Assembly (NCBI GenBank): GCA_028710915.1
Contig: JAQTTF010000011.1
Coordinates: 1-19,928 of the forward strand
Source: Minisyncoccota bacterium
Lineage (GTDB): Bacteria; Patescibacteriota; Minisyncoccia; Phycocordibacterales; JAQTLZ01
Direction of reading: 5' to 3'
Length of the DNA stretch: 19,928 nt
How positions within the stretch are numbered: position 1 is the stretch's first letter; the number at the start of each line of letters is the position of its first letter. The notes below the pieces were generated by a model. The model was not told where the DNA came from and did no database searches. It worked only from the letters and a program-made list of their open reading frames with translations. A program made the position numbers and the translations under genes. This document shows, one piece after another, positions 12,278 through 18,329 of this stretch.

Positions 12278-12793
12278 TTATGCTTTTGTTTCCTCTGTTT
12301 TCTTTTCAGCTTTCGCTTCGGCCTTTGCTTCCATCTCCTTTGCTCGCGCTTTTGCCTCATCTGCTTTCTCAGCTTCCGCCGCCTCCTTCGCTTTTACTTT
12401 TGCTTCAGTCTCGGCTCGGGTCAAAGTGATCGTTCGTCTCATTTCTCGACTGATCTCCTTCGCTGCCTTGTCTCGGATGTGATAGAGCTTTGCCTGTCGC
12501 ACCTTTGCTCGTCGAATCATTTCGATCTTATCAATCGTTGGTGAATATAAAGGGAAAATTCTTTCCACCCCTACTCCACTCGCAACTCGTCGTACCATAA
12601 TTGTTGCGCCAGCTTCACCTCCGTGTTTTCGAGCAAGCACAAGTCCTTCAAAAGCCTGAAGTCGCTTCTTTTCCTTGATCTTATCTTTTTCTTTGTATCG
12701 CTCAACAATCTTCTGCCAAACGCGAATAGTATCGCCTGGGCGAATGTCGAGATTCTTTCTTTCTTCAACGTTTATCGGGGAATGAATAGTCAT
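12278..12793 (-). CDS. rplS: 50S ribosomal protein L19 (bL19) with long charged C-terminal tail
   Basis: 171 residues. The first 105 or so are a standard bL19, which sits at the 30S/50S interface: IRPGDTIRVWQKIVERYKEK, QAFEGLVLARKHGG, MVRRVASGVGVERIFPLYSP, then IDKIEMIRRAKVRQAKLYHI. Beyond this, where most bL19 proteins end near residue 115, there is a tail of about 55 residues made almost only of Ala, Lys, Glu and Arg (for example KAKEAAEAEKADEAKARAKE). It should form a long charged helix. I choose the ATG at 12793 because the conserved region begins soon after it; an in-frame ATG at 12826 is also possible. No Shine-Dalgarno is clear for either. The gene is followed at once by a strong terminator. 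Confidence 0.95.
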   Translation of the reverse strand: MTIHSPINVEERKNLDIRPGDTIRVWQKIVERYKEKDKIKEKKRLQAFEGLVLARKHGGEAGATIMVRRVASGVGVERIFPLYSPTIDKIEMIRRAKVRQAKLYHIRDKAAKEISREMRRTITLTRAETEAKVKAKEAAEAEKADEAKARAKEMEAKAEAKAEKKTEETKA

Positions 12794-12866
12794 ATAAATA
12801 GAGGTTTTTCGAAAATGTGAACGCATACCAATCTAACATAGAGCACCTAAATCCGCAACTTTTTTG

Positions 12867-12872
12867 ATTATA
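12867..12872 (-). promoter_or_regulatory. Possible -10 box for rplS
   Basis: A perfect TATAAT on the minus strand about 75 bp upstream of the L19 ATG, placed right after the hairpin that ends the previous gene. No good -35 is visible at the right distance, so confidence is limited. Confidence 0.35.
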
Positions 12873-12882
12873 GAAATGTTGA

Positions 12883-12908
12883 AGCCCCATACAGTTAAGT
12901 ATAGGGCT
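12883..12908 (-). terminator. Probable terminator of the 218-residue orphan
   Basis: On the minus strand AGCCCTATAC pairs with GTATGGGGCT (10 bp with one U-G pair) around a 6-nt loop, followed by TCAACATTTCT, a poor U run. It lies about 70 bp past the gene and just before rplS. Confidence 0.5.
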
Positions 12909-12979
12909 GGAGTTTGTACGCACGTCTCCAAAGCGTTTGGCTAAAATCGCCGAAAAAAACAAGAACAGAAAAGATCAAA

Positions 12980-13636
12980 CTACCACTTGCGAACCCCACC
13001 GAACCAACCTCCAGCTACCCAACCTCGTGGACCTCTTACAGCACTGACGAAGCGAGTCCCGGCATACAAACCTCTGGCAAGCGGATGGAACAAGATGGAA
13101 CACCATTGACCATCCTTACCTTTCCAGACAGAGGCGTTTGGGAATCTGTCGGCAAAGGCAATAGCTCGGTTCCGTTCCATTTGCGCAAAGGGGTCCGGTT
13201 TGAGCCCGCGGAATTCGTATTCTTCCGCAAGCTTTTCCTCGGTAATGCAACCGTCCTGATCGAATGACGAGGGTTCAGGTTCAAAGAAGTAAAGTTCTAC
13301 TTCCTTACCTTCTCCAACGGGCATTTCGTCAATCACAGAACGATCACTGGAGTACATCAGGGACTTTCCGTTCATCTGAAGTGTCTCAAACAAACGACTC
13401 GGGCTCTGCATGCGATCAATTCCCTCGCGACTCTCAATCATCATTTTACTGATGACTGCCATATGTTTACGAAACGGCGCGAGAATTTCCATGCCAAGAT
13501 TGGGGACCCCCAGCACATGCTGGACTGATTTAGAATCAAAATCCGACCGATGCTTTCGCAAGGCGGCTCGAAACTTATCAGCAAGGTTATCAATCTGGCC
13601 GTCGGTCATTTCAGATGCAGTCATGATCTGTGTCAT
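12980..13636 (-). CDS. GC-rich orphan with a WxKDxxGxWC...WFGGVRK C-terminus
   Basis: 218 residues, no membrane segment, no catalytic motif I can name. The helical first half includes MTDGQIDNLADKFRAALRKH and VQHVLGVPNLGMEILAPFRK. The middle has VGEGKEVELYFFEPEPSS and a LAEEYEFRGLKPDPFAQ block. The C-terminus runs FADRFPNASVWKGKDGQWCS, ARGLYAGTRFVSAVRG and GWFGGVRKW. From memory, similar C-termini (NGTHWKDxxGxWCxxxF...WWFAGVRK) recur in CPR hypothetical proteins with a hypervariable stretch before the final WFxGxRK, reminiscent of C-type-lectin targets of diversity-generating retroelements. No reverse transcriptase or template repeat is visible here. AGGGAG lies 8 bp before the ATG. It is monocistronic with its own strong promoter and a hairpin in the leader. 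Confidence 0.7.
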   Translation of the reverse strand: MTQIMTASEMTDGQIDNLADKFRAALRKHRSDFDSKSVQHVLGVPNLGMEILAPFRKHMAVISKMMIESREGIDRMQSPSRLFETLQMNGKSLMYSSDRSVIDEMPVGEGKEVELYFFEPEPSSFDQDGCITEEKLAEEYEFRGLKPDPFAQMERNRAIAFADRFPNASVWKGKDGQWCSILFHPLARGLYAGTRFVSAVRGPRGWVAGGWFGGVRKW

Positions 13637-13683
13637 GTTGTCATCTCCCTATTTCCGCGGCTTTGCTTGGCTAACCACAATGG

Positions 13684-13733
13684 TTCGCCACAGCAGAAAA
13701 ATTCCTAAAAAAGATCTTTTCTGCTGTGGCGAA
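13684..13733 (-). promoter_or_regulatory. 17-bp perfect hairpin in the leader of the 218-residue orphan
   Basis: TTCGCCACAGCAGAAAA (13684-13700) and its exact complement (13717-13733) enclose 16 nt. It begins about 28 nt after the predicted transcription start and ends 47 nt before the gene. There is no adjacent U run in the gene direction, so it looks like an mRNA stabiliser or regulatory fold rather than a terminator. Confidence 0.6.
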
Positions 13734-13767
13734 GAAGTAGGTTTTAAAGGGTTCTAAACTAGGGCGT

Positions 13768-13796
13768 ATTATACCGCAAATCTTTCACAAAGTCAA
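13768..13796 (-). promoter_or_regulatory. Consensus sigma70 promoter of the 218-residue orphan
   Basis: On the minus strand TTGACT (complement of 13791-13796), a 17-bp spacer, TATAAT (complement of 13768-13773). It is the best promoter in the window. The leader is about 125 nt and contains the long hairpin. Confidence 0.85.
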
Positions 13797-13828
13797 ATAT
13801 TTGCGCCTACTTTGAGCCTTATTTAAGG

Positions 13829-14557
13829 CTATTTTTTAAAAGAAAGAAGCTTAACCGCCTTCTTAAAATCCGCAGGAAGCGGAGCTTCGACAGACATCTC
13901 TTTACCGCTCGGAAGCATAAATTTTATTTGAAATGCGTGAAGCGCGAGGCGTTCGAAACCGAGCGCGTAACCAAGTTTCGGTGCATAAAGAGAATCGCCG
14001 AGAACTGGGTGCTGGATGAATTTGAAATGCACGCGGATCTGGTGAGTGCGTCCTGTTTTCGGATGAACTTCCACAAGTGAAAACCCCTTCCCTGTTTCAA
14101 GCGTCGTGTACGCAGTCACCGCATCGCGAAGCTCTCCCCGCGCGCCTTTCCCGCAGGTCCATCTTCGGAAATCTGTCGAGCTTCTTCCGATCGGTTTATC
14201 AATCACGCCTTTTTTATTTTTCAATTCCCCATTCACGAATGCGAGATAGGTTTTCTCGATCGTCCTGTCCTGAAATTGTTTTTTCAAAAATTCGAATGCT
14301 TTTTGATTTTTTGCCAAAAGTAAAATTCCTGAAGTTTCCCGGTCAATGCGATGGACGATCCCCGGTCGCAAAATGGTCTCCCCGTTTTGAAGCACGGTCG
14401 GCTCCCCCACATCTTTCATTTTCGGATAATTTTCCAAAACCCAATCAGAAACATTTGCCTCTTTTGTTTTCCCATCCGCGTGTACAACAAGACCAGCAGG
14501 TTTGTTCAAAACCAAGACGTCCTTGTCTTCATAAATAACTTTAGGAGTGAGAGCCAT
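13829..14557 (-). CDS. RluA/RluD family 23S rRNA-type pseudouridine synthase, no S4 domain
   Basis: 242 residues. Landmarks are VIYEDKDVLVLNKPAGLVVH at the start, then GIVHRIDRETSGILLLAKN holding the catalytic Asp (family HRLDxxTSG). KTYLAFVNG and the LVEVHPKTGRTHQIRVHF segment, which helps form the active site, come next, followed by HPVLGDSLY and RLALHAFQIKF. It converts uridine to pseudouridine in rRNA or tRNA; the exact site cannot be told. The N-terminal S4 RNA-binding domain of RluD is missing, so it is a catalytic-domain-only form. The start at 14557 is one base past the uppS stop (TAATATG). An in-frame upstream extension lies inside uppS and is rejected. It is the last gene of the acylphosphatase-uppS-rlu unit. 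Confidence 0.93.
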   Translation of the reverse strand: MALTPKVIYEDKDVLVLNKPAGLVVHADGKTKEANVSDWVLENYPKMKDVGEPTVLQNGETILRPGIVHRIDRETSGILLLAKNQKAFEFLKKQFQDRTIEKTYLAFVNGELKNKKGVIDKPIGRSSTDFRRWTCGKGARGELRDAVTAYTTLETGKGFSLVEVHPKTGRTHQIRVHFKFIQHPVLGDSLYAPKLGYALGFERLALHAFQIKFMLPSGKEMSVEAPLPADFKKAVKLLSFKK

Positions 14558-14558
14558 A

Positions 14559-15257
14559 TTATTTGCCGTGATTACGCTTGCGAGTTGCAAATTCTTCGAG
14601 AATTGCAAAGAAATCTTCCTTCTCGAATTCCGGCCAGAACTTTTTCGGGAAAAAGAATTCACTGTAAATTGATTGCCAAGTTAGAAAATTTGAAAGGCGC
14701 ATTTCTCCTCCAGTGCGGATAATAAGCTCCGGATCTGGGATATCGGGCGCGTAAAGATTTTTGATGAAACTCTCTTCAGTCACATCCTCGGGCTTCATTC
14801 CTTTCTTTATCATCTCTCGAGTTGCATTCACAATTTCTCCTCGTCCACCGTATGAAATACAAGCGCAAAGAGTCCCACGAGTATTATTTTTTGTAAGCTC
14901 TTCAGCTTTTTTAATTCCTTCTTGGAGATCTGGCGCAAGACGTTTGAGATCACCGATAAATCGTAGTCGCTTGCCTTTTTTGTGAAATTCCGGAAGATCT
15001 TTTTTCAAAAGAATACGAAAAAGATCCATAAGGTACATCACTTCTTCTTTGCTTCTATTCCAATTCTCGGTTGAGAAAGCATATACAGTCACATACTCAA
15101 TCCCCTTCTCTTCCGTCCAATCAGAAAGTTCTCGGAGTTTGTTATATCCGCGTCGGTGCCCCTCAAGGCTTGGCAAACCATTCGCCTTAGCCCAGCGGCG
15201 ATTTCCATCAAGTATGATTCCAACAGAGTTTATCTTTCCCTCTTTTTTATCCGCCAT
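14559..15257 (-). CDS. uppS: Isoprenyl (undecaprenyl) diphosphate synthase
   Basis: About 232 residues, cis-prenyltransferase family. It makes the C55 lipid carrier for cell-wall and glycan precursors from farnesyl and isopentenyl diphosphates, at the membrane face. Motifs: IILDGNRRWAKANGLPSLEG with the catalytic Asp, GHRRGYNKLRELSDW, VTVYAFSTENWNRSKEEV, and IIRTGGEMRLSNFLTWQSIY with YSEFFF near the end. All key residues are present. Possible starts are ATG 15257, ATG 15263 or a TTG at 15275, all within the end of the acylphosphatase gene and none with a Shine-Dalgarno. I use 15257 because the conserved region begins soon after it. Overlaps on both sides indicate translational coupling. Confidence 0.95.
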   Translation of the reverse strand: MADKKEGKINSVGIILDGNRRWAKANGLPSLEGHRRGYNKLRELSDWTEEKGIEYVTVYAFSTENWNRSKEEVMYLMDLFRILLKKDLPEFHKKGKRLRFIGDLKRLAPDLQEGIKKAEELTKNNTRGTLCACISYGGRGEIVNATREMIKKGMKPEDVTEESFIKNLYAPDIPDPELIIRTGGEMRLSNFLTWQSIYSEFFFPKKFWPEFEKEDFFAILEEFATRKRNHGK

Positions 15258-15546
15258 AACCATAGAGGATAGCAAAATTTTTGAAAGAATGCATTGGTTC
15301 CATCCACTTCACCTCGACAGTATCTACTCGAGCCACAATCCAAGACAAGAGAGGCTTTCGCTCTAACTTTTGAAGAAATACACGAAGAGCTGACTCTTCC
15401 CCCAGAGCGATAATGCGTACCGAGCCGTCGCGCATATTTTGCACTGTTCCGACAATTCCAAGCCCCCGTGCTTTTCTCGTCGCAAAATCACGAAACATCA
15501 CTCCCTGGACCCTTCCGGTTACTTTTACTTCAATTTCTTTTTGCAT
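15247..15546 (-). CDS. Acylphosphatase
   Basis: 99 residues, close to the usual 90-100. It shows VKVTGRVQGVMFRDFATRKA (phosphate-binding loop with catalytic Arg) and LGIVGTVQNMRDGSVRIIAL (catalytic Asn in VQN, then DGSV). It hydrolyses acyl phosphates in the cytoplasm; physiological substrate is not known. The ATG at 15546 is preferred over the upstream in-frame ATG at 15573, which lies inside the inverted repeat. It is the first gene of the acylphosphatase-uppS-rlu operon and overlaps uppS by about 11 bp. The C-terminus (FAILYGYGG) keeps the family's terminal Tyr-rich strand. Confidence 0.95.
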   Translation of the reverse strand: MQKEIEVKVTGRVQGVMFRDFATRKARGLGIVGTVQNMRDGSVRIIALGEESALRVFLQKLERKPLLSWIVARVDTVEVKWMEPMHSFKNFAILYGYGG

Positions 15547-15558
15547 AAATAAACTGTG

Positions 15559-15669
15559 AGATTTTCTCGTCATACCTTTTTAAAAGCATTCGCAAGCGGG
15601 TAGCGAGACTGAACAAATTTTCACCAGAAAATTATGTGTATTTTAAAAAGGTATCACGAGAATAAATCT
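15559..15669. repeat. 111-bp inverted-repeat element between yvcK and acylphosphatase
   Basis: The left end (15559-15585) is AGATTT, TCTCGT, one base, then ATACCTTTTTAAAA. The right end (15641-15669) is the reverse complement with one mismatch and a 2-nt insertion. The 14-bp inner part is exact. The 55-bp centre holds a smaller AATTTTC/GAAAATT hairpin. The arms fill nearly the whole intergenic gap. It could be a MITE-like element or a large 3'-UTR hairpin. Confidence 0.6.
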
Positions 15670-15673
15670 TTTC

Positions 15674-16681
15674 TTAGCTAAAATAAATTTTCATCAAAAG
15701 TCGCGTCAATTTATCCCCATCATGACGAATGAGCGGACGGTGAATCTTATCTCCTTCTTTCGGCGGAATAATTTTTGAAGACACTAGATTCTCGCCAATC
15801 GCTTTATAATTCTTCCCCTCAAAATCTTTTTTATTCGCAGACACAAGTTTCTCACCCTCTTTCGCATAGGTATCGAGAAGCTCCTGCGCTGGTTTCTTAT
15901 CATTGTATACAACATAATCAAAAGCATCTTTGCCGGCATATTTCTCCACCTCATCGACAAAATCTGTTACCGAGAAATTTTCGGTCTGTCCCGGTTGGGT
16001 CATCATATTAGTAATATAAATCTTCTTCCCCTTTGCTTCTTTGAGCGTCTCTGACATTCCATCTGTCAAAAGAATCGGAATGAGAGAAGAGTGGAGATTG
16101 CCAGGACCGAGAATAATGAGGTCTGCTTCGAGAATTGCTTTTTTTGCGAGAGGATTTATCGTGGCTTTTGGCTCCAGAAAAAATCTGGTCTTTTCTCCCT
16201 TAAAAAATCCAGAGCTAATCATCATCTTCTGTCCTTGGACAATCGATCCGTCCCCTCGCTCCACACAAAGTCTCACGTTGTCGGTTGTGACAGGAATTAC
16301 TTGTCCAGTAATATGAAGAATTTCTCCAGCAGTCACCACAGCCTTGGCAAAGCTTCCAGTGACTTTCTCAAGTGCAGTCAAAAAAATATTTCCAAATGAG
16401 TGCCCATTAAAAGTCCCTGTTGAAAATCGATAATTAAAAAGTTCCCGCATTACTTCAGACGAAGAAGAGAGAGCAACAAGAGACTGCCGGACATCTCCGG
16501 GAGGAAGAACGCCAAGCTCATCACGTAAGACCCCAGTCGAGCCCCCGTCATCCGCCATTGTAATAACAGCAGAAATATCACTCACGAAATGTTTGAGTGA
16601 AGAGAGCACCATAAAAGTCCCGGTGCCTCCGCCCATTACTACCGCCTTAATACCATTATGGTGATTTTTCCTGGCTTTCAT
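15674..16681 (-). CDS. yvcK: YvcK/CofD-like gluconeogenesis and cell-shape factor
   Basis: 335 residues. Landmarks are VVMGGGTGTFMVLSSLKHF at the start (nucleotide-binding Gly-rich loop), VITMADDGGSTGVLRDEL with PPGDVRQSLVAL, FNGHSFGNIFLTALEK, then IILGPGNLHSSLIPILL and ITNMMTQPGQTENFSV. YvcK proteins bind UDP-sugars and link carbon metabolism to cell-wall synthesis and cell shape in Firmicutes and Actinobacteria; they resemble the 2-phospho-lactate transferase CofD but are not F420 enzymes. It follows the ATP-grasp gene by 59 bp on the same strand, with only a weak 5-bp hairpin between them. No Shine-Dalgarno is evident. Confidence 0.93.
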   Translation of the reverse strand: MKARKNHHNGIKAVVMGGGTGTFMVLSSLKHFVSDISAVITMADDGGSTGVLRDELGVLPPGDVRQSLVALSSSSEVMRELFNYRFSTGTFNGHSFGNIFLTALEKVTGSFAKAVVTAGEILHITGQVIPVTTDNVRLCVERGDGSIVQGQKMMISSGFFKGEKTRFFLEPKATINPLAKKAILEADLIILGPGNLHSSLIPILLTDGMSETLKEAKGKKIYITNMMTQPGQTENFSVTDFVDEVEKYAGKDAFDYVVYNDKKPAQELLDTYAKEGEKLVSANKKDFEGKNYKAIGENLVSSKIIPPKEGDKIHRPLIRHDGDKLTRLLMKIYFS

Positions 16682-16740
16682 AGTGATTAAAATGTATCGC
16701 TAGTCTAGCGTATTTTAAGGTGAAAAGGTAGATTCGGCGA

Positions 16741-18204
16741 TTATTTCTCTTTCGCTGCTTCAATGAGAGACAAAGAAAAGCGCTCCAGAAGATACCCGGC
16801 TTCTTTATCAATTTCATATGAAGATTTCGCTATACTTCGCTTGAAAATAAATTTAAAAAGCCGCGGCACTTTCTGCTCAATAGCAGTTTTCATGCTTGGC
16901 ACGGTATCAATAAGAAGAAAATCATGCTCTCCCTTTATATCAGCGAGTGAGATTCCAGGACCTTTGTACGAAAGCACAGATTGAACAGGATCAAAAGAAT
17001 ATACTCCCGCAAGCAATGGTAAATTCATAAAAGGAATATTCTGTGGAGAAAAAGCGATGTGTGCGCACGGGAGTCTTCGCCTCAACCCCATATTTACTTT
17101 TTCAAAATCGTATGAAGATTTTATATTTAAATGCGCCATAAGATGGAAAAGTTCAAGTGGTGGAACGCCGAGTTCAAGCATCATAAGAGAATGCACCGTG
17201 AGCGAGCCGGTAAATCGAGGGTTGCATTCATTCGGATAAATTTTATTTCGTTTTTTATCATACAGAAAATCGATTCCGAAAATTCCTTTGTAGCCCTGTT
17301 TTGAGAGATGTGCTCCGATGCCCTCCACCACTTTTCGCGCCTGTACTTCTATTTCCGGCTCCCACGCGGTAAATCCAAGATCATTACCAAAAAATATTCC
17401 ATTCGGAGGCACGCCGTGAAGAGATTGTGGAACATCGATGAGTTGAAGCTGAAGCGGACCTGAAAGCGTCCCCTCCGGCATAACACAGCCAAGCATTGAG
17501 GTTGATTGTCCCACAATAAATGGCGCGATCACTACAAATTGAAAATCTGCATCAGCTTGAAGTAACTGAACACATCGAACAAAATCTTCTTTCGTATGGA
17601 TGAAAAAAGTTCCTTCGTTTCCTCCAGTCTCTTTGTCTGCTCGCTGTACCACGAATGCTCCGCTATTTTTCTCCCACAACTCTTCAAAAGAAGATCCGAG
17701 AAATGCTTCCCGTCCATATTGCTCCGAAGGAAGCGCAGGCAAACCTAATTTTTTTACGAGCACGCGAAATGTTCCTTTATATTTCACTTCCTCAAAAGTT
17801 TTCGTATCATTCCCGATCCAAGGAATACCGAGCCGATTCAAATCCTGCGCGATCTTTTCGGTCATCGTATAAAACATAAGCTTCGGCATCGGCCGGAAAG
17901 AACGGAGAAATGCTTGGAAGACATGATTGCCAATGAGATATCCCGTACCGTGAATTTTCTTAGCGATAGCAGGATGATAATCTGAGAGAATATGCATCCG
18001 CAGATACGATTCCATTATGTCTACGTCGCTTGAACGATGAATCGTGTAGATAGAATAGTTATTGAGAAAAAACGCCGGAATGATCCGAGTATAGGGAGTA
18101 ATGCCAACCGAGAGAATGGCAGTTTGATTTATCTGCCGAATGACAGATTCAATGTCTGGTATGAATTCTTTCCAATCGCGGAAATTATAAGGACTCTGAT
18201 TCAT
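16741..18204 (-). CDS. ATP-grasp domain enzyme, substrate unknown
   Basis: 487 residues. The N-terminal 130 look like a pre-ATP-grasp domain (ILSVGITPYTRIIPAFFLN). The ATP-grasp core follows, with KYKGTFRVLVKKLGLPALPS (entry helix), GAFVVQRADKETGGNEGTFF (nucleotide-binding Lys/Gly segment) and FQFVVIAPFIVGQSTSM. The metal-binding end is GIFGIDFLYDKKRN and IYPNECNPRFTGSLTVHSLM, where E, N and N-P-R match the family Mg site. A C-terminal part of about 120 residues has no assignment. Such enzymes ligate a carboxylate to an amine or thiol using ATP. No partner gene reveals the substrate, though neighbouring yvcK and uppS hint at cell-wall or peptide metabolism. The ATG at 18204 is chosen because TGTTACTAT sits 7 nt upstream. 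Confidence 0.85.
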   Translation of the reverse strand: MNQSPYNFRDWKEFIPDIESVIRQINQTAILSVGITPYTRIIPAFFLNNYSIYTIHRSSDVDIMESYLRMHILSDYHPAIAKKIHGTGYLIGNHVFQAFLRSFRPMPKLMFYTMTEKIAQDLNRLGIPWIGNDTKTFEEVKYKGTFRVLVKKLGLPALPSEQYGREAFLGSSFEELWEKNSGAFVVQRADKETGGNEGTFFIHTKEDFVRCVQLLQADADFQFVVIAPFIVGQSTSMLGCVMPEGTLSGPLQLQLIDVPQSLHGVPPNGIFFGNDLGFTAWEPEIEVQARKVVEGIGAHLSKQGYKGIFGIDFLYDKKRNKIYPNECNPRFTGSLTVHSLMMLELGVPPLELFHLMAHLNIKSSYDFEKVNMGLRRRLPCAHIAFSPQNIPFMNLPLLAGVYSFDPVQSVLSYKGPGISLADIKGEHDFLLIDTVPSMKTAIEQKVPRLFKFIFKRSIAKSSYEIDKEAGYLLERFSLSLIEAAKEK

Positions 18205-18211
18205 TGGAATT

Positions 18212-18220
18212 ATAGTAACA
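18212..18220 (-). promoter_or_regulatory. Extended -10 promoter, predicted leaderless start of the ATP-grasp gene
   Basis: On the minus strand TGTTACTAT, then AATTCCA, then ATG at 18204. It nearly repeats the TGTTACAAT found before the alpha/beta hydrolase gene. A shifted TATAAT four bases from the ATG overlaps it, so the exact register is uncertain. Confidence 0.45.
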
Positions 18221-18265
18221 AAAATATTGCCTTCTCACACTTATAAAAACCCGGACAAATGAAAA

Positions 18266-18301
18266 GGCGGAGTCCACAACCTTTTCATTTGTGACTCCGC
18301 C
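18266..18301 (-). terminator. Terminator of the cold-shock-domain gene, with an alternative fold
   Basis: On the minus strand GGCGGAGTC and GACTCCGCC form a 9-bp stem followed by TTTTCATTTG. A second inverted repeat, ACAAATGAAAAGG (18255-18267) with CCTTTTCATTTGT (18280-18292), is 13 bp and overlaps it, so only one can form at a time. Confidence 0.7.
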
Positions 18302-18329
18302 GTATAGCTTGTTCTCCTTATGTTTGGGT

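Noticed and set aside
11949..12482. 177-residue plus-strand open frame over the structured element, tRNA-Leu and rplS
   Set aside because: It crosses a tRNA gene, two terminators and the antisense of rplS; its Ala/Ser/Phe-rich end is the complement of the L19 tail.
13815..13830. AGCCTTA/TAAGGCT hairpin as the terminator of the RluA/RluD-family gene
   Set aside because: The T run follows only on the plus strand, and the stem overlaps the stop codon of the minus-strand gene.
13829..14662. Longer RluA/RluD-family protein starting at 14662
   Set aside because: The extra 35 residues are an out-of-frame reading of uppS; ATG 14557 directly follows the uppS stop.
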